From Anaerolineae bacterium (lineage in GTDB: Bacteria; Chloroflexota; Anaerolineae; JAFGEY01): 41,083 bases of DNA. The stretch lies in NCBI GenBank assembly GCA_016783145.1, contig JADHXD010000027.1, positions 1 through 41,083 on the forward strand. The letters run 5' to 3'. The position numbers and the translations under genes are program-made. Below the pieces are notes generated by a model. It ran no database searches, had not been told where the DNA came from, and worked only from the letters and a program-made list of their open reading frames with translations. This document shows positions 31,697 to 40,754 of this stretch, in pieces; positions within the stretch are counted from its first letter, which is position 1; each line of letters starts with the position of its first letter.

Positions 31697-33374
31697 TCTG
31701 TAGCTCCACTTCTACAGTAACCTTCCCCGCGCGCTCGTGGCGCGCAGTGAGCTTGACCGTGCCCCCACTGGGAGCACGTACGACCCATTCGACCTTGGCC
31801 CGTTCCTCGGTGGCGTCGTCTGCATCGGGAGCGACAGGCTTGTAGGCCCGGCCTTCCAGTTGCCCCAGCTCCTCCCGAGGCTTGCCCGTCTCCAACGTCA
31901 CGCCCTCGGGCAATTCGATCTCGCACACCACACCGCGCACCAGCTTTTTCGCGAGCGCCTTCTTGGTGACATAGCTGGGCAGCCAGCCGGTGTTGTGAAC
32001 GACCATGCGTACGCGGTACGACCCCGCGCCCAGGGGCTTTGCATCGACCTCGTACAGCTCGAGACGCGGCGAGATCAGCAGATGCCAGATCAACCAGTCC
32101 GCAAAGGGGGCGATCTCTGCCTCCAAGAACTGTGAAGGAGGGTTGTAGAACGCATAGAGCCGGTCCCAACCTCCGAGCTCGACCGGTCCCAACTGAGGAT
32201 GGTCAAACGAATACCAATCCACGTACCCCCTGCCCCCGAGCACCTCATCGCTCCACTTGAGCAGCTTGAGGTCATCTTCCAGGGGATGCTCGCGATACCA
32301 GTCAATAAACTTGTACTCCTCAATGCCAGCCTGGCGCTGTGGGCTCCAGATCTCTACCGTGCAGGCGAACAAGCCCATGTGATCGTACATCCAGGAATCG
32401 AACCCACCCGTAATTACCTCGTTGGGATGGTAGCGGAAGTCGTGATACACCGATACTGCGGGATAGCCGGTGATCTCGGTGCCTTTCTGGCCGATTTTTT
32501 GGTACGTCCATAGATCCTCAGCCGGGAAGGCCTTGTCATCTCTGTCATCGTACGGCCGCAGCAGCACGCCGCTGTAGGTGTGAAAGGCGACGCCCCCTGT
32601 GATGTTCGGATGATCGGCCACAAAGCGTGCGACGTTCCCGACCTCCGGCTCTGACGTCGGATAGGGCCCGGCGCCCTTCTGCTCGTGCTCCTGGCGCCAA
32701 TTCACTGGGAAGTTCCGATTCAGATCCAGCCGCTCCTTCTTGGGCCGGATGCGAATTGTGACCCCATCATAGTCCTCGATCAGTCCCTCGGCGAGCAGCC
32801 GGTAGTACTGGCCACCCGTTTCGGTTGGATCGCGACGCACGAGGAGACGCGGTTCCTCAGGACACACTTTCCACGTCCCGCTGGGGTCCGGGATCCGCAT
32901 CATCAACATCCGTCCGTCGCCGTCGATATCCTGCTCCATCAGACCACCGATCGGCTCCTCATCGTGCGGGTAGGGCCGCGTGCTGGAGCGGATCAGTCTG
33001 GGCTTGTCTGCCAGTGCCCACTCGGCACCATCGGGATTCACCCTCGGGCAGATGTAGAACGCCCGGGCATCCAGGCAATACGAGACGTCAGGGGACTTGG
33101 CGTATTCCGTCACCAAGCGATGGATAAGGTAGAGACACGCACTGGAAGGCGAGACCTCTGAGGCGTGGATGTTCCCATCAACCCACAGTGCAGGCTTGTC
33201 CCTGTCCTCACCCGCTGCAAAGCAGGTCACTGTGACCATCCAGACATCACGTCCTTCGTAGCTCTTGCCGATGCTCTCCAGGCGCACCAGATGGGGGTAT
33301 TCTTTTGCGTACCCGCGCAGAATATGCGTCAGGTCTTCGTAGCGGTAGTACCTGTCAAATTGCACGTCTGGCAT
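31686..33374 (-). CDS. M14-family zinc carboxypeptidase
   Basis: 562 residues. The zinc ligands are His70 and Glu73 in DGNIHASE and the later His in VAFHTYSG; the catalytic Glu is in CTVEIWSPQ. NPDGAEWAL and LDLNRNFPVNW are family motifs. M14 enzymes remove C-terminal residues from peptides, including cell-wall peptides. The last 130 or so residues form an extra beta-rich domain. No signal peptide is seen, so a cytoplasmic or unconventionally exported enzyme is implied. It is preceded by AAAGGAGC and lies 93 bases after the histidine kinase gene, on the same strand. Confidence 0.9.
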   Translation of the reverse strand: MPDVQFDRYYRYEDLTHILRGYAKEYPHLVRLESIGKSYEGRDVWMVTVTCFAAGEDRDKPALWVDGNIHASEVSPSSACLYLIHRLVTEYAKSPDVSYCLDARAFYICPRVNPDGAEWALADKPRLIRSSTRPYPHDEEPIGGLMEQDIDGDGRMLMMRIPDPSGTWKVCPEEPRLLVRRDPTETGGQYYRLLAEGLIEDYDGVTIRIRPKKERLDLNRNFPVNWRQEHEQKGAGPYPTSEPEVGNVARFVADHPNITGGVAFHTYSGVLLRPYDDRDDKAFPAEDLWTYQKIGQKGTEITGYPAVSVYHDFRYHPNEVITGGFDSWMYDHMGLFACTVEIWSPQRQAGIEEYKFIDWYREHPLEDDLKLLKWSDEVLGGRGYVDWYSFDHPQLGPVELGGWDRLYAFYNPPSQFLEAEIAPFADWLIWHLLISPRLELYEVDAKPLGAGSYRVRMVVHNTGWLPSYVTKKALAKKLVRGVVCEIELPEGVTLETGKPREELGQLEGRAYKPVAPDADDATEERAKVEWVVRAPSGGTVKLTARHERAGKVTVEVELQNGY

Positions 33375-33467
33375 GCCTTTTGCTCCTTTGGTCTACGTGC
33401 GGGATCGACTCCTCTCTGCTCACAGAGAGAGCAAGGCGGAACGTGGGGACAACTCATCAAAGACAGG

Positions 33468-35381
33468 TCAGTCGGAGGTAGGGGCATAGGAGAACGGCGA
33501 CCTGACCTCGACCGTCCTGATCGGGCTCTTGACAGGCAGGACAACGTGAAACTGGCTCCCCGGACAGGTCTGCTCGTCGTGTCGCTCGCTCTTGACCCAG
33601 ATCTTGCCACCATGGGCATCCACAATGCCTTTTGCGATGGCCAAGCCCAAGCCAGGACCCCCTCCCTTGAACTTTGTCTTGCCTGACGAATGCAATGCCA
33701 CGCGACCTGTCTGGTAGAACTTTTCAAAGATCCGCTCTTGATGCTCGATGTCGATGCCGATGCCCGAATCCGCGAACACGACCTCAACCCACTCCTCCTC
33801 CGCCTCTCCTTCCAGCGTCCAGGCATCGATCTCGATGCTGCCGCCATCCGGAGTATACTTGATCGCGTTGAGAAGCAGGTTGTCAAAGACCTGGAACAGG
33901 CGCTGCGAATCCGCCTCGATGTAGGGCAGCTCGCGGAAATCGCCCAAGAGGAGCGCGAGGCGGCGCTCTTGGAGGGCCTGTGCGTTTTTGTCGGCCAACG
34001 TGTGGACGAGATTGCCCACGGAGGTCGGAGCGGGACAAAGATGCAGAATCTGGCCGTCGATCATGGAGACATCGATCATCTTCTCGATGATGTCATACAG
34101 CCGCTCGCCACCCTTGATGATCCCACCCAAGATCTTGACCAGCATGGGGTTGCCCCGGATCGTGGAATCGTCCTGCAGGATATTAGAGTACCCATGGATC
34201 AGGGTTAGCGGGGTCTTGAGTTCGTGAGCGGCGATGTTGATGAAATCTGACATCGTCCGACCGAGCCTTTCCAGATCGCGGTTCGTCCGTTCCTGTTCCT
34301 TGTTGATCTCCTCAAGCTCCGACGTGCGCTGCCGGACCTTTTCTTCCAGATCCTGGTTGAAGCGAGTGATCCGGGTGTACAGTTGGGCATTCTCCAGGGC
34401 AACGGCGGCTTGCTCCGTGGCCGCCTGCACAAAGCTGGCAATGGACGAGTCAAAAGATACCGCCTGAGGCTCTGCCTCGATCACAACGACGCCGAGCGGT
34501 CGCGTCTCACTGAGCATAGGGATAGCCATCGCCGTATGGCCGTCAAAGATCGATGCCAGCGCATCTCCCTGGCTGGAGAGCCGTTGTCGCTTGCGAGTCC
34601 GGAGAGCCCGCGTCAGAAACGAGGAGGATGTGCTCAAGGGCAGCGTGACGTCTGCCATATCCGATTCACCCTGCCCTTTGCAGACGCCTACCCGCAAGGT
34701 ATCCTCCGATGTAACGAGCCATATACTGCAGCGATCGACGGCCGGGTGGGCAACCAAGTTGCTCGCAATTGCCCCGAGCATCTCGCGAATATCCAGCGTC
34801 GAACTGACGGTCCTGGAGATGGTGTACAGCGAATGTAGCTGGCGAAAGGCTCGCTCCCGCTCCTCTCCCGCCTGCGCCAGCCGTTGCGTCAAAAACTCCA
34901 ACTCATCTACTCGCTCGTTGAGCGCGGCCTCGGTCACCTGGGCATATGCCTCGACCAACACACCTGTGCTGTGATCGAGGATCGGATCGAGAAGATCCAG
35001 CACTTCCTGGGCGTCAGCAGGTGCGAATTCTTGCGAGATCAGCCGCCACAGGGTCGACTTGAGCTCCAGGGGGAACTGCAGGATCTGCCGGATGTCATAG
35101 TTCTGACCGACGCGCTCCCTGACCAGATTGCGCAGCATCCCATCCATCTCATCGGTCTCGCCAGTGACGACAGCCTGGCACAGACGGTCATAGTAGATGA
35201 GAAAGACGTGGTGCCTGAGATCTCGGGTGGTCCGTCCCAAGCTCTCAAGCCCACCCTTCCGCATTAACTCTGCCATCCACCTGGGCAAGACCAGGCGCTC
35301 TCTTTCGCTCAGCCAGCGTTGCAGGTTGTTGGCTCGATCCGACACTGCGCACATATGGACACTACTCGATCCGTTCCCCAT
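33468..35381 (-). CDS. Soluble sensor histidine kinase with RsbRD-like and GAF domains
   Basis: 637 residues, no membrane helix. The N-terminal helical domain (about 15-170) resembles the RsbRD/RsbT co-antagonist N-domain (LRHHVFLIYYDRLCQAVV). A GAF domain follows (about 185-345), then a coiled coil and HisKA with His386 in AAHELKTPLT. The ATPase domain has NLLLNAIKYTPDGG, DSGIGI and GGGPGLGLAIAKGIV. It senses a cytoplasmic signal and phosphorylates a response regulator; none is next to it, although an orphan regulator lies at 11876. The ATG at 35381 or one nine codons later may be used. Confidence 0.92.
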   Translation of the reverse strand: MGNGSSSVHMCAVSDRANNLQRWLSERERLVLPRWMAELMRKGGLESLGRTTRDLRHHVFLIYYDRLCQAVVTGETDEMDGMLRNLVRERVGQNYDIRQILQFPLELKSTLWRLISQEFAPADAQEVLDLLDPILDHSTGVLVEAYAQVTEAALNERVDELEFLTQRLAQAGEERERAFRQLHSLYTISRTVSSTLDIREMLGAIASNLVAHPAVDRCSIWLVTSEDTLRVGVCKGQGESDMADVTLPLSTSSSFLTRALRTRKRQRLSSQGDALASIFDGHTAMAIPMLSETRPLGVVVIEAEPQAVSFDSSIASFVQAATEQAAVALENAQLYTRITRFNQDLEEKVRQRTSELEEINKEQERTNRDLERLGRTMSDFINIAAHELKTPLTLIHGYSNILQDDSTIRGNPMLVKILGGIIKGGERLYDIIEKMIDVSMIDGQILHLCPAPTSVGNLVHTLADKNAQALQERRLALLLGDFRELPYIEADSQRLFQVFDNLLLNAIKYTPDGGSIEIDAWTLEGEAEEEWVEVVFADSGIGIDIEHQERIFEKFYQTGRVALHSSGKTKFKGGGPGLGLAIAKGIVDAHGGKIWVKSERHDEQTCPGSQFHVVLPVKSPIRTVEVRSPFSYAPTSD

Positions 35382-35462
35382 TGCCTACTCGGGTCGCTGT
35401 CTGTCATCCATCGTGGAGGGGTATGGTTGAGCATCGTGATTGGCACCGGAAGCTCTGTTTTT

Positions 35463-35491
35463 ACTATAACGCATTTTGGGCCGGATGTCAA
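35463..35491 (-). promoter_or_regulatory. Promoter of the histidine kinase gene
   Basis: On the minus strand a perfect TTGACA (35491-35486), a 17-base spacer and TATAGT (35468-35463). It probably also serves the carboxypeptidase and MuiA-like genes downstream. Confidence 0.8.
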
Positions 35492-35511
35492 TCGACCCTC
35501 AGGGCCGTGAC

Positions 35512-35540
35512 TTGTGTCGAGTACACTTCGCTGATACAAT
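35512..35540 (+). promoter_or_regulatory. Promoter ahead of the MFS pseudogene and ABC genes
   Basis: TTGTGT (35512-35517), a 17-base spacer and TACAAT (35535-35540), divergent from the kinase promoter. If active it would transcribe the pseudogene and the ABC exporter genes behind it. Confidence 0.55.
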
Positions 35541-35559
35541 ACGCAATCTCGCTTCCCGG

Positions 35560-36666
35560 TGCGCCACGTGCGGCACACATGCATCGTCTGCAGGGATGCT
35601 TCTGGCTGCCGGCGGATCCTGGATTGGCAGCTAGCTCTACCTTGGGATCTCTGACCATCACCTTTCGCAGCGGAACACTGACCTACAGGCTTGGGATCGG
35701 CACCCTGTTGCTCGCGAGCTGCATCGTTGGCGGACTGGGATACCTGGGATACGCCCTGGCGCCCACGTGGCCGGTCGTCGTGCTGTCCAGGCTGGTGGCT
35801 GGGGTAGGCATCGCCTCCATCAACCCAGGGATCAACACCTACTTTGCCGCCAACGAGAGCGCAGGGCGAATGAACTGGCTGCACGCGTGCTTTGGGCTTG
35901 GGGCGACGATCGGACCGGTAGTGATGTCCTCCTTGCTCAGTGCAGGACACTCCTGGCGCTGGGGACGTGCAGTCGTCGTGGTCGCCTACGTGTTGCTGGC
36001 TATGTGCTTTGGGCTGACGCTCAGGCGCTGGCCGCAGCCTGCCCGGTCCCTGGGCGTCGCTTCCCAACCCTCAGCCAAGGCTCAGGACAGCGACACGTTG
36101 AGGCCCCGTAGTGTGGCTGAGCGTTCTGCTCTTCTTCACGTTTACCGGGATGGAGGCCTCTTCGGGTCAATGGTCGTACACCTTGTTCACCGAAGGGCGG
36201 GGGGATCAGTGCCCAGACAGCCGGAATGTGGATCAGCGTATACTGGGCGAGCATGACCCTGGGACGGGTCTTTTTCGGTATCGTGGCGGACAAGATCAGG
36301 GTGACCTGGTTGGTACGGATCTGTATGGGCGGTGTCCTCTTGGGCGCGCTGCTGATCTGGTCAGATATCGCTCCGGCGCTCGCGTTCCTGGGACTCGCGC
36401 TGGCCGGGTTTGCCTTGTCGCCGCTGTTCCCAGTTCTCACCTCAAACACACCTGAGCGGCTTGGGGCCGAACACGCGGCGAATGCGATCGGCTATCAGAT
36501 CACAGCGGTCAAGCTGGGCCTCGCCGCCATCCCGGCTCTGGGGGGCGTGTTGGCAGAAAGGCTGGGGGTGGAGAGCATCGGTCCGTTTCTTATCGCCGTG
36601 TCGGTTGCCATGCTCCTTCTGCATGAAGCAACCGAAAGGACCCGCCTCAAGATCGAGCACAAGTGA
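35560..36666 (+). pseudogene. MFS transporter pseudogene with at least four frameshifts
   Basis: Reading three frames in turn gives one MFS protein: RAAHMHRLQG; after a shift near 35595 MLLAAGGS; after a shift near 35620 the long piece with YRLGIGTLLLASC, INPGINTYFAAN and MNWLHACFGLGATIGP; after a shift in the C4 run at 36104-36107 VVWLSVLLFFTFTGMEA and TLFTEGRG; after a shift in the G6 run near 36200 ISAQTAGMWISVYWASMTLGR through to EHK at the stop. About the first 40 residues of the usual family N-terminus have no recognisable counterpart. The neighbouring genes are intact, which argues for true decay. The last 441 bases can be read as an isolated 146-codon frame, but it has only the second half of the protein. 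The ABC gene starts 15 bases later. Confidence 0.8.
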
Positions 36667-36681
36667 GCTTTGGAGTGGCCT

Positions 36682-38487
36682 ATGCACAAGCGCGAGTTTA
36701 CGGTCGAAGGCGAATATCGATACAATCGAGCAGGGCCCGCACGCTGGATCATCTCGCACGTGATGCGCTATCCACATTTTCCCATCGCTGTCACCTTGAT
36801 GGCGATAGCGGCAAACTGGCTCAACAGCCGCGCCCCGCTTTACCTGGGGCGCGCATTCGACCACGTCATCAGCCCCGAGCGAAACGTCCGCACGTTGCTG
36901 ATTCTGGCGCTCAGTCTGCTGGGATTCAGGTTGGGCACGGCGGCGATTGATGTCGTGCGTGGCGTGATCAGCGAGTTCGTGGCTCAGCGCCTCGAGCGTG
37001 ATGCGCGAGAAGAGCTATACATCAGCTTGTTGGGCAAGAGCCAGACGTTTCATAGCCGCCAACGCATCGGCGACCTTATGGCGCGGGCGACGAACGACGT
37101 GCGACAGCTCAACCTGATGTTCAGTCCCGGTGTTCGGTTGATCCTGAGTTCTTTGATGAGCCTGATCATGCCCATCCTCGCCATCGGCTCTATCTCTCCC
37201 AAGCTGCTGCTGGGACCCCTGGTCTTTGTCGTCGTCTTGGGTCTGACGATCTGGCACTATACACGACAGCTCAACCCGGTCGCTGAAGCGCAGCGAGAGC
37301 AGTTTGGGGAGATGAACGCTGGACTAGCTGAATCGGTCTCCGGTATCGAAGTAGTCAAGGCGACCGCCCAGGAAAGCCAGGAACAGGCCAGGTTCTCCGA
37401 GAGCGCTGCTCGCTACCGCGACCTGTTTGTCAAGCAGGGCGAGATCCAGGCTCGCTACCTTCCGCTGTTGGCTTACTATATCATGCTGGCAGCGAGCTTT
37501 ATGCACGCTCTCCTCCTCTACTTGAATGACACGATCACCCTGGGTAGCGTCATCGCCTTTATGGGATTGCTGGGCCTGCTTCAGTTTCCGACCTTTATCT
37601 CGATCTTTACCTTTACCCTCGTCGAACTGGGCGTCGCTGGCGCAGAGCGCATCTTGGAGCTGATCAAGGCCGAGACAGAGCTAGATGAGAACAGGGCAGG
37701 CCGCGAGCAGTCGATACGAGGCGAGGTCGTCTTTGAGAACGTCGGCTTTGGTTACAACGGCAGCACCGTGCTGCGCGGCATCAGCTTTCGTGCCCAGCCT
37801 GGGGAGACCATCGCCATTGTTGGGCAAACCGGGTCCGGCAAGTCAACGCTGACCCAGTTGATCAATCGCATCTATGATGTGGACGAGGGGCGCGTCCTGA
37901 TCGACGGCGTGGACGTGCGCGACTGGAACATCGCTTCCTTGCGCTCTCAGATCTCGACCATAGAGCAAGACGTCTTTCTCTTTGCACGCTCCATCGCAGA
38001 CAACATCGCCTTTGGGGTCGGCAAGCAGGTGACGCGAGACGAGATCGAGCGCTGCGCTAGAGAGGCGCAGGCTCACGACTTTGTCCTTAGCTTTGAAAAA
38101 GGCTACGACACCGAGGTCGGCGAGCGCGGTGTGACGCTCTCTGGAGGTCAGCGACAGCGCATCGCCATCGCCCGCGCCTTTCTCACTGACCCCAGGGTCT
38201 TGATCCTGGACGATTCGACCAGCGCCATCGACAGTGCGACCGAGGATCAGATCCAGGCGGCGATGCACAAGGTGCAGCAGGGACGCACCACCTTCCTGAT
38301 CACCCACCGCCTGTCCCAGATCCGGTGGGCCGACCGCATCCTGGTGCTGCGCCAGGGCGGGCTGGTCGATCAGGGCACTCACGACGAGTTGATCCGCCGA
38401 TGTTCAGCCTACCGCCGCATTTTCGCACGCTATGAGGTCGACCTGCCTCCCCTGGAGGGAGAGGCGTGCAGCCTGGGCGATGGATGA
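36682..38487 (+). CDS. ABC exporter half-transporter, NBD with degenerate Walker B
   Basis: 601 residues: six-helix membrane domain (about 30-310) followed by an ATPase domain. Walker A GQTGSGKS (381-388), signature LSGGQ (486-490), Walker B LILDDSTSAID with Asp511 in place of the catalytic Glu, and switch His in LITHRLS. Loss of the Glu marks the 'degenerate' half of heterodimeric exporters such as TM287/288 or BmrCD. The ATG at 36682 has GGAG six bases upstream; a TTG at 36670 is less likely. The partner gene lies 154 bases downstream. Substrate unknown; lipid or drug export is typical. Confidence 0.95.
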   Translation: MHKREFTVEGEYRYNRAGPARWIISHVMRYPHFPIAVTLMAIAANWLNSRAPLYLGRAFDHVISPERNVRTLLILALSLLGFRLGTAAIDVVRGVISEFVAQRLERDAREELYISLLGKSQTFHSRQRIGDLMARATNDVRQLNLMFSPGVRLILSSLMSLIMPILAIGSISPKLLLGPLVFVVVLGLTIWHYTRQLNPVAEAQREQFGEMNAGLAESVSGIEVVKATAQESQEQARFSESAARYRDLFVKQGEIQARYLPLLAYYIMLAASFMHALLLYLNDTITLGSVIAFMGLLGLLQFPTFISIFTFTLVELGVAGAERILELIKAETELDENRAGREQSIRGEVVFENVGFGYNGSTVLRGISFRAQPGETIAIVGQTGSGKSTLTQLINRIYDVDEGRVLIDGVDVRDWNIASLRSQISTIEQDVFLFARSIADNIAFGVGKQVTRDEIERCAREAQAHDFVLSFEKGYDTEVGERGVTLSGGQRQRIAIARAFLTDPRVLILDDSTSAIDSATEDQIQAAMHKVQQGRTTFLITHRLSQIRWADRILVLRQGGLVDQGTHDELIRRCSAYRRIFARYEVDLPPLEGEACSLGDG

Positions 38488-38548
38488 CACGAACGAGTTC
38501 GCCGAGAGCTGCTCGGCCTGTACGCTCAAGAGGGCAGGCCGGCAGCAT

Positions 38549-38627
38549 TGGATCGGCGATCAACCAGTTTCCGCGAAAGCGGGCTGCATGTAGGCGCGAA
38601 ATCGCAAGTTATTTGATCGCCGATCCA
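38549..38627 (+). repeat. Structured intercistronic element between the two ABC genes
   Basis: TGGATCGGCGATCAA (38549-38563) and its exact complement TTGATCGCCGATCCA (38613-38627) can form a 15-pair stem. The 49 bases between hold CCGC-GAAA-GCGG and GCG-CGAAAT-CGC, so a three-way junction of one long stem and two capped hairpins is possible. The AGGAGG of the second ABC gene begins four bases after the stem. It could tune translation or stability of the downstream half of the exporter; this is inference. Confidence 0.65.
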
Positions 38628-38641
38628 TAGCAGGAGGCTCT

Positions 38642-40489
38642 ATGGGATTCATCCTTCACGGTCTGGATACTGAAAGCTACGATCGGACCTACAGCGACCG
38701 CGAGTTGGTCCGGCGTATCGTGGGCTACTTTGAGCCCGAGCGGAGACGCATGATCTTGGTTGCGACCATGATCCTTCTCAACTCGGGTTTCAACACAGCC
38801 CGGCCCCTGCTCATCACGCGGGGGATCGATATGCTGGCTGCCGGCCCTACCACAGGAGCGATCGTCCTGCTTTCCCTGACGATCATGACCCTGGGAGCTG
38901 TCGCCTGGATCCTCAACTTTTGGCGGCAGCGCGCTTCGGCGACCGCGACGGGCAACGTCGTGCTCAAGCTGCGCCAAGATGTGTTCAAAACCGTCACCGA
39001 GCACGACATGTCCTTCTATGACGAAAACTCGTCGGGCAGGATCGTGAGCCGCGTCACCTCAGACACGCAGGACTTTTCTCAGGTCGTCACCCTGGTGATG
39101 GATTTGATGAGCCAGGTCGTGCTGATCGTCATCCTGCTGATCGTCCTTCTCTTCATCAACTGGAAACTGACGCTGCTCGTGCTGTCCACAGCCCCCTTTA
39201 CGGTCCTGCTGTCGCTAAGTTTACGAAAGATGGCCCGCCAGGTGACTCTGCAGGCAAAGCAGGCGCGAGCGACTGTAAACGCCAACGTTCAAGAGTCGGT
39301 CAGCGGCATTGGCGTGGCCAAGAGCTTTCGCCAGGAGCAGGCCTTGTATGGCGAGTTCCAGGACATCAACCAGGAAACGTACGTCATCGGACTGAAGCGG
39401 GGCATCGTCCTGAACAACATCTTTCCGGCGCTGGACGTGATGGCTGCGTTGGCCACGGGTCTCATCGTCTACGCAGGAGGAGCCAGCGCGATCCGCGGAG
39501 AGATCACCCCCGGCACGTGGTACCTGTTCATCCAGGCACTCAGCCTGTTTCTCTTTCCGCTGACCAGCATTGCCTCATTCTGGAGTCAGTTCCAGGATGG
39601 GCTCTCTGCCGCCGAGCGCGTTTTTGCCCTGATCGATGCTGAGCCCAAGGTGATCCAGACGGACAGCCAGCCAGTAGGCACGCTGGAGGGCAAGATCGAG
39701 TTTCACGGGGTCTCTTTTGCCTACAGGCCAGGTGAGGACGTACTTGAGGACTTTTCGCTGACGATCGCGCCTGGGGAGACTCTGGCCTTTGTCGGGCACA
39801 CCGGAGCAGGCAAATCGAGCCTGGCCCGATTGATCGCCCGTTTCTACGAGTTCCAGGACGGGCAGATCCTGATCGATGAGAGAGACATCCGCACCCTGAA
39901 CCTGACCGAGTACCGCAGGCAGATCGGGATGGTTCCACAGGCTCCATTCCTCTTCTCTGGCACGCTGCTGGACAACATCCGCTACGGCGTGCCCGGTGCC
40001 AGTGAGGATGAGGTGCTGATGGCAGCACGAGGAATCGGCAACGGCGACTGGCTGGACGATCTACCGCAGGGATTGCATACGGATGTGGGTGAAAGAGGGG
40101 CGAGCCTTTCGATGGGCCAACGCCAGCTCGCAGCCCTGGCCCGCGTGCTGATCCACGACCCGGCGATCCTGGTCCTTGACGAAGCGACCGCCAGCGTCGA
40201 TCCGTTCACGGAGGCCCAGATCCAGGAAGGGCTGGAGGTCGTATTCCGGGACCGGACGTCGATCATCATCGCGCATCGACTGTCCACGGTCAAGAATGCG
40301 GACCGGACCATCGTCCTCGAGGGTGGCAAGATTATCGAGGAGGGCACTCACGATGGGTTGCTCGAGGCAGGCGGACACTACGCCGACCTCTACAACACCT
40401 ACTTTCGTCACCAGTCGCTGGATTACAGACCTTGGGAAGGGGAGATGGGCATCAGGTTACCTCTAGCAGTAGACAGAGACGTGGTCTGA
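38642..40489 (+). CDS. ABC exporter half-transporter, NBD with degenerate signature motif
   Basis: 615 residues: membrane domain (about 35-330) and ATPase domain. Walker A GHTGAGKS (385-392), Walker B LVLDEATASVD with the catalytic Glu514, and switch His in IIAHRLS are normal, but the signature reads LSMGQ (489-493) in place of LSGGQ. This is the mirror image of the upstream gene, so the pair should form one heterodimer with one working and one degenerate ATP site. AGGAGG four bases before the ATG is a strong ribosome binding site. The C-terminus (about 590-615) is a short tail beyond the ATPase domain. Confidence 0.95.
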   Translation: MGFILHGLDTESYDRTYSDRELVRRIVGYFEPERRRMILVATMILLNSGFNTARPLLITRGIDMLAAGPTTGAIVLLSLTIMTLGAVAWILNFWRQRASATATGNVVLKLRQDVFKTVTEHDMSFYDENSSGRIVSRVTSDTQDFSQVVTLVMDLMSQVVLIVILLIVLLFINWKLTLLVLSTAPFTVLLSLSLRKMARQVTLQAKQARATVNANVQESVSGIGVAKSFRQEQALYGEFQDINQETYVIGLKRGIVLNNIFPALDVMAALATGLIVYAGGASAIRGEITPGTWYLFIQALSLFLFPLTSIASFWSQFQDGLSAAERVFALIDAEPKVIQTDSQPVGTLEGKIEFHGVSFAYRPGEDVLEDFSLTIAPGETLAFVGHTGAGKSSLARLIARFYEFQDGQILIDERDIRTLNLTEYRRQIGMVPQAPFLFSGTLLDNIRYGVPGASEDEVLMAARGIGNGDWLDDLPQGLHTDVGERGASLSMGQRQLAALARVLIHDPAILVLDEATASVDPFTEAQIQEGLEVVFRDRTSIIIAHRLSTVKNADRTIVLEGGKIIEEGTHDGLLEAGGHYADLYNTYFRHQSLDYRPWEGEMGIRLPLAVDRDVV

Positions 40490-40754
40490 GGTTTGCCATA
40501 CTGCCCGATCGAGAGTCGGCCACTCGAGAACATCAATCCTACCCGAGACCGGTGATCCCACCCCTCCAGCAGGCACGAGTAGGTGGGGAGGAGCAGGAAG
40601 AAAAGAGCAGCGACCCAAGCCGCCCTCCCTGTCCTTGATAGGGCTCGGTCTGACGCTCTCACGAATCCGAACCGTGCCCCCTAGTCCCCCAACCCCAGCG
40701 GGCATAGTCACCCTGCTCCACCAAGCCATGCCCTCCCGGGTAGGTCGAACCATG
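40490..40754. other. Intergenic region without recognised features
   Basis: 265 bases after the ABC genes. Open frames exist on both strands but show no ribosome binding site or recognisable protein. No promoter or strong hairpin was found. Confidence 0.5.

Noticed and set aside
35381-36256. A 291-codon frame as a complete MFS gene
   Set aside because: Its ends are not MFS-like; transporter similarity jumps between three frames, so it is part of a pseudogene.
40463-40753. Minus-strand 96-codon frame after the ABC genes
   Set aside because: No ribosome binding site, no family resemblance, and it overlaps the end of the ABC gene antisense.
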